Numbered from the stretch's first letter, positions 44,315-53,479 are shown. The stretch is 64,000 nucleotides of DNA from Pumilibacter intestinalis (GCF_943193005.1 NZ_CALPCH010000009.1:1-64000), one strand, 5' to 3'. Made by a program: numbers and translations. Notes: generated by a model not told the origin, from the sequence alone.

Positions 44315-46225
44315 ATGCTTATTTGGCTGAAAGAAATTTTAATGCAAGGGCTTATTTGGCTACTCGGTTTTATAGACAGCATTTTTGTCGTATTCCGAAG
44401 TGTAGCGGGACTCGACAGCGTAACTACCGAAAACGGCGAGCAGACTTTAAGCTCGTACTTTCTGAACCTTAACGGGGTGCAGTGGGCGTTTTGGGTAATT
44501 TTCATTGCGTCAATCGGTATTTGCGCCGTTTGTACCGTTGTTGCCGTTGTAAAGAACGCTATAAATGCGCGCAGCGGAGAAACCAAAAGTCACGTGCGCA
44601 CGCTCGGACAGTCAATGAGTACGTTGTTGGTATCGCTGTTTATGGCAATGTTGCTGATTGTCGGCGTAGCTTGTGCCGACGGTTTGCTTAGTGCGATAGA
44701 CAAAGGTATAAATCACGGAGAGCAAACGTTTATGTCGCATGAGATAATAAATATCTCCGTAGGCGACGGCTTTTTGTATGACGTAAACGACGTTCAAGGA
44801 CTTAACGAGCGAGATGAAGATGGAAATTACACATTTGTTTCGTATTTATACCGTTTTGAGGTTGAAGACCCTACAAGCGGACAGCTTCTGCCGAAGCGGT
44901 ATGACGACGGCACCGGACGTATAATTTTTCTTGATGACAAAGGAAATAGATTGCGTCCCGAAGATACATATACGGAAATTGAAGATGAGAACGGCAATAA
45001 GACGTGGAAAATTACCGAAAAGAATTTGGAAAAGCTGACGCCTTTACGAACATACAACGGTTGGCGTCCTAAAGATATTTTCGGTGCGATGAACGGAGAT
45101 ACCGACGGTGACGTTTACTATTCAAAAAACGATTTGCGGGACAATTTTTGGGACGAAGACGTAGAGCATATTTTGGGTGATGACAAGTGGATGGTAGTTC
45201 CGTTACCTTACGGTTGGAAAAACGACGGACTTGTAGACCCGGAGGCTTTTAACTTTTTGGTTGCATATATTTGCGCCGTCGTTCTGATGATAGCACTCAT
45301 CAGCGCGACGTTCGGACTCGTAAAGCGGCTTTTCGATATTGTGCTACTGTTTATCGCACTGCCGGGTATTGCCGCAACTATACCGCTTGACGACGGAGCC
45401 AAGTTTAAGCTATGGCGTGAAACCGTAATTAGCAAGGTGTTTCTCGCGTTCGGCACGGTCTTAGCTGTAAACGTATTCACTATCGTAGCGCCGAGTTTGT
45501 GGGGAGTTTCTCTCGGAACGAGCGAGAACAGCTTTGCAAATTCGATTTTGCGACTCGTTCTGATATGCGGCGGCGCACTCACTATAAGCGGCGGGCAGTT
45601 GCTATTTGCCCGATTGCTCGGTACGAGCGCAGAGGAGAGCCGCGAAATGGCGCAGAGCGCACGTACGCTTATGGGCGGAGCTATGACGGCATGGGGCGGA
45701 GCCAAGGCAGCGGGACGTCTTGCTTTCGGATACCGTAATGCAAACGGGCAACGAATGGGCGGATTGCTCAAGGGCAGTGCAAACGCGCTCGGCGCCTTAG
45801 GTGGCGGAACGGTAAATGCGGCAGGTTCAATTATTGGCGGACAAGCGTATCGAAGTAGCCGTTTTGCAAGCGGAGTTGCTGCAACTCAACGCGCTCTCAA
45901 AGGTTTTGGAAGTAGTGCGGGGTGGATAGGTAAAGACCACGTGACGGGAGAAAATACTCTCGGCGGCTCAATCGGCTCCGGCATGGGTAAATTCGGCAAT
46001 AAGTTGTCGGGCAGTATCGGCGCACAAAAAACAGGTTTAGACAAAGGGCTTTTGGGCGGAGTTCATAAGCTCGGGCAATCCGTAAGGAGCAAAGCAAGCA
46101 TGGAATACGGTACGCAATTAGATAAAGAGAACCATGCGAAACAACGCGCGGGCGACATTGCCGCCGCTTTCGGCGTAAGCCCATATGCCGTTAAGCACGT
46201 TAAAAATAAAAAGAGCAAGGAGTAA
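44315..46225 (+). CDS. VirB6/TrbL-like membrane protein (copy B)
   Basis: Identical to 19569-21479; ATG 44315 behind AAGGAG, Gly/Ala-rich C-terminus. Confidence 0.74.
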   Translation: MLIWLKEILMQGLIWLLGFIDSIFVVFRSVAGLDSVTTENGEQTLSSYFLNLNGVQWAFWVIFIASIGICAVCTVVAVVKNAINARSGETKSHVRTLGQSMSTLLVSLFMAMLLIVGVACADGLLSAIDKGINHGEQTFMSHEIINISVGDGFLYDVNDVQGLNERDEDGNYTFVSYLYRFEVEDPTSGQLLPKRYDDGTGRIIFLDDKGNRLRPEDTYTEIEDENGNKTWKITEKNLEKLTPLRTYNGWRPKDIFGAMNGDTDGDVYYSKNDLRDNFWDEDVEHILGDDKWMVVPLPYGWKNDGLVDPEAFNFLVAYICAVVLMIALISATFGLVKRLFDIVLLFIALPGIAATIPLDDGAKFKLWRETVISKVFLAFGTVLAVNVFTIVAPSLWGVSLGTSENSFANSILRLVLICGGALTISGGQLLFARLLGTSAEESREMAQSARTLMGGAMTAWGGAKAAGRLAFGYRNANGQRMGGLLKGSANALGALGGGTVNAAGSIIGGQAYRSSRFASGVAATQRALKGFGSSAGWIGKDHVTGENTLGGSIGSGMGKFGNKLSGSIGAQKTGLDKGLLGGVHKLGQSVRSKASMEYGTQLDKENHAKQRAGDIAAAFGVSPYAVKHVKNKKSKE

Positions 46226-46227
46226 AC

Positions 46228-47034
46228 ATGTACGATACCGCTAATTTTTTCGCTATCTTACCCGCAGCGGTCAGATACAATGCAAAGCTCACACCGCGAG
46301 CCGTGTTGCTTTATGCAGCATTGACGTCGCTTGCCCAATCGGACGGCGAGGCTTATGCGTCGAATGATTATTTAATGCGTGTACTCGATATTTCGGAGCG
46401 CACTGTCGTTCGATTGCTGCGCGAGCTTGAGGCGGAGAAATTTATATCCATACGTTATGAATACGTAGGGAGTACGCGTGAGATTGCGCGGCGACTTATA
46501 CGAATAAGTCCGCTTGCGCCGTTACTCGACTTACATAAAACGCAAGCTCTCTATGCCGTAATACCGTCTCATATTTTGTGCAATACGACGTTATCGGTTC
46601 AAGCCAAAATTCTATATGCGGAAATATCCGCGGCGACGCCGACGGACGGTTTCTGTTCGCAATCGGCGGCGTTTTTTGCAGAACTGCTCAATGCGTCGGA
46701 ACCTACCGTGCGACGTTGGATAAAAGAACTGCAAGACGCGGACGCTGTGCGCGTCGAAATGGAGTATAGGGGAGATACCCGAGAAATACGCCGCAGACGG
46801 ATTTATTTGACGGCGGCTGCCGAAATCGCCGAGAAACGGGCAGAAATGTGCCGCAACGACTCGGAGCCGAGTTGTTCGGACAGTCCTTTGATTTTCCATG
46901 ACGAGGCGGAGAGCGCCGATTGCGGGCGAAATCGAGGTGTGCTCATTTTTGACACCACCTCTGATGAGCCGCAAAAAATCGTCGGAAAACGTTGGGAAAA
47001 TTGTCGAAAACCGCTTGAGCGGCTGCGACTATAA
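46228..47034 (+). CDS. Tandem winged-helix Rep-like protein (copy B)
   Basis: Identical to 21482-22288; the first iteron lies in its 3' coding end. Confidence 0.67.
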   Translation: MYDTANFFAILPAAVRYNAKLTPRAVLLYAALTSLAQSDGEAYASNDYLMRVLDISERTVVRLLRELEAEKFISIRYEYVGSTREIARRLIRISPLAPLLDLHKTQALYAVIPSHILCNTTLSVQAKILYAEISAATPTDGFCSQSAAFFAELLNASEPTVRRWIKELQDADAVRVEMEYRGDTREIRRRRIYLTAAAEIAEKRAEMCRNDSEPSCSDSPLIFHDEAESADCGRNRGVLIFDTTSDEPQKIVGKRWENCRKPLERLRL

Positions 47035-47113
47035 TTTTTTTACCTACGTATGCTCATTTTTGTCACCACGTATGCTCATTTTTGTCACCCATATATAAAA
47101 TAAATTATATAAC
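46937..47113. other. Iteron array plus AT-rich tract (copy B)
   Basis: Same three phased iterons as in copy A, at 46937, 47047 and 47069, then the AT-only stretch. Confidence 0.63.
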
Positions 47114-47342
47114 GAGGGAATAACACAAAAAGGGAGTATGTATACAAATACTAAACTTGTAACGTGTCGATAGAAACAAGTGTGCGCGTTCCACGTTCTT
47201 CCTTGTGTTCTTAATACGGCGTAGCCGTAAAAAACCGAGCTGTAGTTGCTCTTAAGCTGTACATATCGGCGGCGCGCGCGGCTGTTTACCCCCCCCACAC
47301 TTTTTTGTGTTCTTAAAATTCGTTCAAAAGGAAATTTCGATT

Positions 47343-50066
47343 ATGCGTTTAATACCCAAAAAGTCTAAGATGAACTCGACGATATGGAAGACGTTTACGT
47401 TGCTCGATTTCATTCTCATGTTCTTGTTACTCGTGCTTGCGTTGGTGCTCGCCATGTCGAACATACCCGGTAAGTGGTATATCTTGCTTTGTTACGTTCC
47501 GGTGTGCGCCTTGTTGTTTGTTCCCGACGGCGACGGTGGGAGAGCTTACTCCGAACTCGGGCATATCGTCAAGTACATATTTTCCCGTAAATACTTCCAT
47601 GACGGCGCGCGTTCGGCGTCAAAGAACATTTCGGCGCTTTTGCCGGAGTTTACAATCCGTGAGGACGGCTTGCTTGATTACGGCGAGTATGTCGGCGGCG
47701 TTCTCGAGGTTGACAGTATCGAGTTCGCTCTCAAATCGGAGTGGCAGCAAAACGAGGCAATAACCGCGTTCTCGGCGGTGTTCAATTCCTTATCGCTCGG
47801 TGAGAGCGCTCAAATCGTCAAGGTTGACCGTCCAATAAACTTTGACGATATTTCGGCTTTGACGTTCGCCAAGCTCCGCGTTGCCGAGAAGACTTCCGAG
47901 GACAAGGCAAAGCGCCTCGTGCTGCGCTCTCGGCTTAAGCAGCTTGATGAGATAAATAACGTGCAAAAGCAATATCGCCCGTATTATTATCTTGTGTTTT
48001 TCTCTGCCAACGTTCAGACGCTCGGCGCTTTGCTCGATACTGCGCAGCATGCGCTCGGCACTTGCGGGTTGAAGACGTCGCAGCTCGACGGCAAGCAAGC
48101 CGCAGTATTTTTCAAGTATTGCTATACGAGAGATTTTGACGAGCGCGACATTGACACGGTACCACCCGAGAAATATCTTGAGTACATTCGTCCGCACGAT
48201 ATTCGTTTCCGTTTGGCAGACTACACGACCGACGGAAAGTATGCGTTTACCTACGCGATTTCGGATTATCCGTTGTCTGTCGGTAACGCATGGGGTGCAG
48301 ATATTTTCAATATCGACAACACGCGAGTTGTGATGAACATACGCCCGGTTGACCGTGAGAAAGCAGTCAAGCGCATTGACCGCACCATTGTTGAGATAGG
48401 CACGAGAGCAAGCGGCAACAAGGCGTCGGAGATGATAGCTCAAGACACTCACCTTTCGACAATGGGCGCTTTGCTGCAGAGTCTGCAGAACGAGAACGAG
48501 GGGCTATTTGATTGCACGTTGACGATTACCGGTTACAACAATACCGGGGAGAGCAATGCTGCGTTTAGAAAGCGTGTTCGACAGCGCATAATCACGTCAG
48601 GCTTTAAGGTGTCCATGCTCCGCGCGCGGCAGCTTGACGGATTTATTTCGGGGAGTATTACCGCGCGCGAGTCGCTCAAGAACTTTATGCGCGGCATAAA
48701 CAGCGAAAGCCTTGCTGCAGTCTTTCCGTTCGTGTTCACTTCGATAATCGAGCCGCAAGGTATGACGCTTGGGGAAAGTAACGGCTATCCGTTCATTTTC
48801 GACCCGTTCAAGTGGGAGTACAGCGGCGGCGAGTTCGTAAACGCGAATATGTTTATTGCCGGCACGAGTGGCAGCGGCAAAAGTTATTTTGCAAAGAGCT
48901 TATTGTCGCAGCTCTACTCGGAGAATGCCGTTATTTATGTACTCGACCCCGAAAACGAGTACAAGCATTTGTGCCGTAACGTAGGCGGCACGTTCATAGA
49001 CGTCGGCTCGGCTACGACCGGAAGAATAAATCCGTTCCACATTTACCAAACGCTTACCGATGACGGAGAGCCGGCACCGCCGCAAGCAACGTTTTCGGCG
49101 CACTTGCAGTATCTTGAAAACTTTTTTGCGGTGACGTTGCCCGGCATAAATCCGGATACGCTCGAAGAAATCAACAATCTGATAGTCAAGTGCTATAAGC
49201 AAAAGGGCATAACTCAAGACACCGATTGTTTATATTTCAAGCCCGAGCAGTATCCGATATTTGATGACCTCTACGAGCTTGTTAAGAGTGAACTCACAAA
49301 AGAAAAATCCGGAGTTCGGTTCGGCAATTTGCAGCGCGCCGAAGTCTATCTCGCTAAGTTCGCGTCGGGTGGACGTTTCGCCAATCTTTGGAACGGGGCG
49401 AGTACGCTTGACGCTGCCGACAAGTTTACGGTGTTCAATTTTCAGTCATTATTTGAGGCGAAAAATAAGGTTACGAGCAACGGTCAAATGCTTACCGTGT
49501 TGCGCTTTTTGGAGCAGCAAATCATAAATTTGCGCGAGAAAAATGCGACGCTCGACCGCTCCGAACGGTTGCGCCCCATAGTCGTTATCGATGAGGGATA
49601 CATGTATATCGACGCAAATAATCCGTGCGCGCTTGACTTCATTTATCAATGGTACAAGCGTATTCGTAAGTACAGCGGCAGCATGATTTTCCTTACTCAA
49701 AATCTTGCCGACATAGTGGGGAACATGGAAATCATACAAAAAACCTCGGCGATAATCAACAACACGCAGTACAGTTTTATCATGACTTTGCAAGGTAAAG
49801 ACATCGAAGTTTTGCAAGATATTTTCGCGTCGCGCAATTTAACCGTAGCTGAAATCGAGGAAATCCAACGCACAAATAAGCCCAAGGGGACAGCGTTTTT
49901 TATGGGCAGTTCGGCGCAGCGAGCTATGCTGCACGTAGTCACTGCGGACGAGGTAGAGAGCATGTTTTCGGGACAAATTGACCTTGATACCGTATTTCCG
50001 GATACGGTACCGAACGAGGACGTTCCCGCCGTTGATGAGGCGGAAAGCGGCTCCGATAACCCGTAA
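47343..50066 (+). CDS. virB4: VirB3-VirB4 fusion ATPase (copy B)
   Basis: Identical to 22597-25320; Walker A GTSGSGKS and VVIDEGY Walker B intact. Confidence 0.91.
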   Translation: MRLIPKKSKMNSTIWKTFTLLDFILMFLLLVLALVLAMSNIPGKWYILLCYVPVCALLFVPDGDGGRAYSELGHIVKYIFSRKYFHDGARSASKNISALLPEFTIREDGLLDYGEYVGGVLEVDSIEFALKSEWQQNEAITAFSAVFNSLSLGESAQIVKVDRPINFDDISALTFAKLRVAEKTSEDKAKRLVLRSRLKQLDEINNVQKQYRPYYYLVFFSANVQTLGALLDTAQHALGTCGLKTSQLDGKQAAVFFKYCYTRDFDERDIDTVPPEKYLEYIRPHDIRFRLADYTTDGKYAFTYAISDYPLSVGNAWGADIFNIDNTRVVMNIRPVDREKAVKRIDRTIVEIGTRASGNKASEMIAQDTHLSTMGALLQSLQNENEGLFDCTLTITGYNNTGESNAAFRKRVRQRIITSGFKVSMLRARQLDGFISGSITARESLKNFMRGINSESLAAVFPFVFTSIIEPQGMTLGESNGYPFIFDPFKWEYSGGEFVNANMFIAGTSGSGKSYFAKSLLSQLYSENAVIYVLDPENEYKHLCRNVGGTFIDVGSATTGRINPFHIYQTLTDDGEPAPPQATFSAHLQYLENFFAVTLPGINPDTLEEINNLIVKCYKQKGITQDTDCLYFKPEQYPIFDDLYELVKSELTKEKSGVRFGNLQRAEVYLAKFASGGRFANLWNGASTLDAADKFTVFNFQSLFEAKNKVTSNGQMLTVLRFLEQQIINLREKNATLDRSERLRPIVVIDEGYMYIDANNPCALDFIYQWYKRIRKYSGSMIFLTQNLADIVGNMEIIQKTSAIINNTQYSFIMTLQGKDIEVLQDIFASRNLTVAEIEEIQRTNKPKGTAFFMGSSAQRAMLHVVTADEVESMFSGQIDLDTVFPDTVPNEDVPAVDEAESGSDNP

Positions 50067-50167
50067 AAATATGCTCATAAAGCAAGGGTAAATGCCATTG
50101 AGTAAGTAGTCGTTGGTGCCGATAAGCTCGCGTAGGCGCGATTTTACGACGAAATAAGAGCATTTTC

Positions 50168-50200
50168 AGAGAGGGTACACCACATGTGTACTCTCTTTTC
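50168..50200 (+). terminator. Terminator after virB4 (copy B)
   Basis: Same bulged AGAGAGGGTACAC/GTGTACTCTCT stem as at 25422. Confidence 0.68.
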
Positions 50201-50210
50201 ATTGCAAATC

Positions 50211-50239
50211 TTGAAATTTTTTTGACTTTTTGTTATAAT
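50211..50239 (+). promoter_or_regulatory. Integrase promoter (copy B)
   Basis: TTGAAA-17-TATAAT, as at 25465-25493. Confidence 0.78.
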
Positions 50240-50285
50240 GAAAGTTCTCTTTTTTAAGGGGCAACAGCACAAAGGAGATTGCATT

Positions 50286-51176
50286 ATGACGATAATGGAA
50301 ATGCTCAAAAACATTTCGGACAAGTTGGATTTGGTTGTTGGTATTTTAAGCAATTTGCAGCCACAATCGCAAGATAGCGAGCGGACAATTTTTGAGGATT
50401 TTGCTCGATACTACTTTGATAAATTTCGTTGGCGCAAAGTTTCGCCGGAAACAAAGGTCAGAGATTTGCGCCGCTACAATAGACATATTGCGCCGGCATT
50501 CGGAACGCTGCAGATTGATAGAATAACGCCGCAACATTGTCAACGGCTGATAGATAATTTGTCGGAAAAACCGAAGACAGCACATGAGATTTTATCACTG
50601 TTGAACGTTATATTTAAGGCGGCGATAAAGCATAAACTTGTCGGTGATAATCCTTGCGATATGATATACATTTCCGAGTATGAACAGCAGCACGGTAGGG
50701 CATTGACCAAAGACGAGGAGTGCCGGTTGCTTGCGGCGACAAGTGGCACTCGGTATCAAAAAATGTTTGCGGTTATACTGTACACCGGGTTGAGACCGAA
50801 CGAATACAAAACGGTAGAGTTTGACGGTGCATTTATAGTTGCCAAGAACAGCAAACAAAAAGACGGAAAAGAACACAAAAAGAAAATTCCTATAACACCT
50901 ATGCTCGCGCCGTATCTTGCTGATATGAGTAATGATGAGTTGCGCAATTTCAAATTTCATCACGTAAACCGATTGCGTGATAAATTCAAATTGGTTTTGC
51001 CGGAGCATAAGTTGTACGATATGCGCACAACATTTTATACCCGCTGTCAAGAATGTGGGGTAAGTGATATTGCGCGAAACCTTTTTGTCGGACACTCTTT
51101 GGGCGGGCTTGCCGATACATATAGTGACATTTCAGATGAGTATTTGATTAGCGAGGCGCGAAAGATAGTTTATTAG
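50286..51176 (+). CDS. int: Tyrosine-type ICE integrase (copy B)
   Basis: Identical to 25540-26430, with R170, R247, H270 and Y279. Two active integrases and three att cores allow excision of A, B or the A-B dimer. Confidence 0.91.
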   Translation: MTIMEMLKNISDKLDLVVGILSNLQPQSQDSERTIFEDFARYYFDKFRWRKVSPETKVRDLRRYNRHIAPAFGTLQIDRITPQHCQRLIDNLSEKPKTAHEILSLLNVIFKAAIKHKLVGDNPCDMIYISEYEQQHGRALTKDEECRLLAATSGTRYQKMFAVILYTGLRPNEYKTVEFDGAFIVAKNSKQKDGKEHKKKIPITPMLAPYLADMSNDELRNFKFHHVNRLRDKFKLVLPEHKLYDMRTTFYTRCQECGVSDIARNLFVGHSLGGLADTYSDISDEYLISEARKIVY

Positions 51177-51203
51177 TTGCTCAAAAATTCCAAAACAAAA
51201 CTA

Positions 51204-51232
51204 TTGACAATGCGTTTTTTTTGTGTTATTAT
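51204..51232 (+). promoter_or_regulatory. Outward-facing promoter at the ICE right end (copy B)
   Basis: TTGACA (51204-51209), 17 bp, TATTAT (51227-51232). Here it reads into the remnant element and the chimeric frame at 51532, so that fusion may be transcribed. Confidence 0.8.
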
Positions 51233-51315
51233 ACTTACGTTATCAATGAGCCTGCATTTATTGAGTAACAAAGTAGATTTATCAATTAGAGATAGTGGGT
51301 AAGAGCACCGCGATT

Positions 51316-51349
51316 GTGCGCGGGTTCAAATCCCGCCTTCTCCGCCAAC
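51316..51349. repeat. ICE att site 3 (attR of the array / att of the remnant)
   Basis: Third copy of the 34-bp core. The left flank is the integrase end of copy B. The right flank (ACCGTAATAACG...) differs from the other two sites but leads into a diverged version of the same ICE left end. Confidence 0.88.
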
Positions 51350-51387
51350 ACCGTAATAACGTCAGTAACGACGGGTGTCAACAAGTT

Positions 51388-51430
51388 AAATTCCGTGTTG
51401 GGTACAAGACGACACGGAATTTTCTTTTTA
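51388..51430 (+). terminator. Left-end terminator of the remnant element
   Basis: AAATTCCGTGT pairs with ACACGGAATTT, then TTCTTTTTA. Same place and shape as the hairpin at 1906 but unrelated stem sequence. Confidence 0.8.
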
Positions 51431-51445
51431 TTAGGGAATATTCAA

Positions 51446-51524
51446 AGCTCATTGGTAACGACAATTACCAATGGGCTTTTTTCATTTGAGAAAAGCCCCT
51501 ATGCGAAAATAAACTCATAGGGAG
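51446..51524 (+). promoter_or_regulatory. Leader RNA of the remnant element
   Basis: Terminator stem AGCTCATTGGTAA (51446-51458) with TTACCAATGGGCT (51465-51477), one pair longer than in the intact ICE with a different loop (CGACAA). The antiterminator and SD-hairpin segments are unchanged in sequence. This independent version supports the structure. Confidence 0.68.
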
Positions 51525-51531
51525 AACAAAT

Positions 51532-52086
51532 ATGAACAATAGCAGTAACGTCGTTATCGTAGGCAAGATTACGAAACCGCTTGAGGTAAAAGAGGTTTCT
51601 ACAGCCAACGGAAACAAGAAAGTCGGCAATATGGCACAGCTCGTAAACGTAATTGCGCCTATTATGACAAACAAAGACGAGGTGTGCAAGCAAACAATAT
51701 GCTATCCGTACATGGCGGCGATACGTTACGCCAAAGGCAACGCGTTGCGAATTTGCGTGCCCTCCGACAGGGTGGAAACGGAATACGGGGAAACGGGCGA
51801 GGTATACGGAGCATGCTGTTTCCACAACGGAACGTACACGCTGTTTTTGCTCAACAAGTCGGAGCGAGCGCAGTCTTACGAAACGGCGTTTTACGGGTCG
51901 AGGGTGCGCATGACCGAGCGTTGGGAAATGAGCGGCTACCTTCGCGAGTACAACGATTTTTCTTGTCCGAACGAAGTTGCTTTGCGTCCCTGCGCTACGG
52001 AAAATGAAATATCGGGCGCACTGCCCTTAACTCTGCCGCCGCAAAGTTTTACGGTTTTACGCTATTGCGAGCAAGAATATATTTGA
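51532..52086 (+). pseudogene. Chimera: SSB N-terminus fused to GH51 arabinofuranosidase C-terminus
   Basis: A 184-aa open frame. Residues 1-34 equal the ICE SSB start. From residue 35 it reads AQLVNVIAPIMTNKDE ... QTICYPYMAAIRYAKGNALRI and ends LPLTLPPQSFTVLRY, the C-terminal part of GH51 alpha-L-arabinofuranosidases (end of barrel plus beta-sandwich domain). The GH51 catalytic residues are missing and the OB fold is cut, so neither activity is expected. The join is exactly in frame and retains the ICE leader and ribosome binding site, so it could still be translated. It most likely arose by deletion between the old ICE and the host gene. Confidence 0.78.
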
Positions 52087-52111
52087 TTAGCCGAGAGAAT
52101 TGTGGTATAAT
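52083..52111 (+). promoter_or_regulatory. Promoter of the DnaQ-like gene
   Basis: TTGATT (52083-52088), 17 bp, TATAAT (52106-52111). The start codon follows 6 nt later, so the leader is absent or a few bases long. Confidence 0.75.
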
Positions 52112-52117
52112 CGAGGT

Positions 52118-53020
52118 ATGGAAGAGTATTTGTTCTTCGATATCGAGTGCGCCGACGGGCACAATATGTGCTCTTTCGGTTATGTGATTACCGCCGAAGA
52201 TTTCGGTATTAAGGAAAAGCGGGATATACTCGTAAATCCCGAGTGCAAATTCAAGTTAAGCCGAGCAAACTCCGTGCCGGATATAAATCTTGCTTATTCC
52301 GAAGCGGAGTTTTTCGCCGCGCCGGCGTTCTCGGAGATTTACGGGGAGTTGTCCGGTTTGCTTACCGCGCCCTCGCGGGTGCTTTTGGGGCACAGCGTGG
52401 CGGCGGACCTCGGCTACATAGATACGGCGTGCGCCCGATACAACAAAAAGCGGCTCAAATTACAGGCGTTCGATACTCAAAAGATTTACGCCGAATCGGA
52501 CGAAGAGCACCGCATACGTTCGCTCTCGGGGATTATGGAGGATTTGGGCGTTAACGTGGCGGGGCTTAGCGAGCACAAGAGTTGCGACGACGCCGAGATG
52601 ACCATGCTCACGGTGAAAGAAATTTGCCGCAAATACGGCGTTACTTTGCCCGAGTTGTTGCAAAACGCGGGCGACTGCGTTGTGAACAGGCGCACCATTG
52701 CGGCGGCGCATTTGCGCTCTGTGGTGAACAAGGCGTTGAAAAACCTACGCAAAAAATATCCCGACTCGAGCGGTCGGAAAAAGATTTACATATCCGAAAC
52801 GGTCAACCCCAAAAACGCCGACGCCCGCGTGGAGCTCGTGAAAGCCGTTTACAGGCGCGGCTGGGGATATACTTTCAACTTGTCGGAATGCGATTGCATT
52901 GTGTCCGACGGGCGTTACAGCGCGGCGGAAAAAGAGTTTTTGAAATCTTCGCCGCAGGTGGAAAGGGCGAGCTTTGCCGAGCTCGGCTCAAAGCTCAAAA
53001 TTTGCGTTAAGAGTTTTTGA
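52118..53020 (+). CDS. DnaQ-like 3'-5' exonuclease (300 aa)
   Basis: A DEDDh exonuclease-fold protein: ExoI LFFDIECADG (D8, E10), ExoII around GHSVAADLGYID, ExoIII HKSCDDAEMT. This covers residues 1-185. The C-terminal 90 residues (KKIYISETVN ... CDCIVSDGRYSAAEKEFLKSS) resemble a BRCT-like module, a pairing seen in some Firmicutes DnaQ-like repair exonucleases. ATG 52118 is preferred over an in-frame upstream ATG because GAGG precedes it and the -10 box lies between. The 3' end overlaps the convergent gene by 14 nt. Confidence 0.82.
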   Translation: MEEYLFFDIECADGHNMCSFGYVITAEDFGIKEKRDILVNPECKFKLSRANSVPDINLAYSEAEFFAAPAFSEIYGELSGLLTAPSRVLLGHSVAADLGYIDTACARYNKKRLKLQAFDTQKIYAESDEEHRIRSLSGIMEDLGVNVAGLSEHKSCDDAEMTMLTVKEICRKYGVTLPELLQNAGDCVVNRRTIAAAHLRSVVNKALKNLRKKYPDSSGRKKIYISETVNPKNADARVELVKAVYRRGWGYTFNLSECDCIVSDGRYSAAEKEFLKSSPQVERASFAELGSKLKICVKSF

Positions 53021-53429
53021 GCGCGGCTTCCAAAAATTCGGCGGCGTCGCGCACGCAGTCTACGCACTCGCGAACTACCTTGCCCGTGCCCACTCCTTTG
53101 AGCTCTTTGCAAGTTACCGTGCCGTTGCGCTCAATAAACGAATTCATAACCGCTCGCACGTCTTGCACCGTTTTTACGCGGTCTTTGTTAGCCATGCCGA
53201 GCACCACGCCCGCGCCTATGAGTGCGCCGCAGGTTGCCTCGAGCGTGCCCATGCCCACGCCGAACGCCTGAGTCATGTTCTTTATCGTTTCTTCGTCGGC
53301 GTCTATGCAGTCGGCGAAGGCGCACGCCACTGCTTGAGCGCAATTGTATTTGCCGCTCTTTTTCATTTCCGCGGCTTTGTCCGCTCGGCTTGTTATTATG
53401 TTATCTTCGATTACGGTGTTGTCGTTCAT
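53007..53429 (-). CDS. C_GCAxxG_C_C-type family protein (140 aa)
   Basis: Small helical redox-type protein with the family layout: YNCAQAVACAF, FGVGMGTLEATCGALIGAGVVLG, TCKELKG and C-x2-C near the end (VRECVDCVRDAAEFLE). The first glycine-rich segment lacks the Cys of GCAxxG, but the other cysteines are kept. I choose the ATG at 53429 because a consensus promoter (53436-53464) places the transcription start at or next to this codon; the frame extends 19 codons upstream but those lie inside the promoter. Function in the family is uncertain; membrane or redox roles have been proposed. Confidence 0.75.
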   Translation of the reverse strand: MNDNTVIEDNIITSRADKAAEMKKSGKYNCAQAVACAFADCIDADEETIKNMTQAFGVGMGTLEATCGALIGAGVVLGMANKDRVKTVQDVRAVMNSFIERNGTVTCKELKGVGTGKVVRECVDCVRDAAEFLEAALKNS

Positions 53430-53435
53430 GATTAT

Positions 53436-53464
53436 ATTATACAACGCTTTTTTCATTCGGTCAA
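53436..53464 (-). promoter_or_regulatory. Promoter of the C_GCAxxG_C_C-type gene (leaderless mRNA)
   Basis: Minus strand: TTGACC (53464-53459), 17 bp, TATAAT (53441-53436). Six bases separate the -10 from the ATG, so transcription should begin on or beside the start codon. Confidence 0.75.
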
Positions 53465-53479
53465 ACGGATTTTTAACTA

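Larger units (their letters stand above)
26570..51315. mobile_element. Integrative conjugative element, copy B (24,746 bp)
   Basis: Second full copy, in the same orientation as copy A. Every gene boundary and every long translation matches copy A at a constant offset of 24,746. The only context change is the left flank: copy A follows the tRNA-Ser promoter, copy B follows the outward promoter of copy A. Confidence 0.9.
51350..51633. mobile_element. Remnant left end of a third, diverged ICE
   Basis: After att 3 the sequence repeats the left-end order of the ICE: hairpin, terminator, terminator/antiterminator, SD hairpin and ssb start. The first 90 bp differ strongly, the leader has loop and stem changes, and ssb codons 1-34 carry six synonymous differences, all in the first 40 nt. 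Homology stops at 51633 in the ATG of codon 34; the rest of that element is gone. Confidence 0.85.

Noticed and set aside
1824-51315. Prophage instead of ICE.
   Set aside because: No capsid, terminase, portal, tail or lysis genes; relaxase, coupling protein and T4SS ATPase define conjugation. PBECR and primase-polymerase domains occur in both element types.
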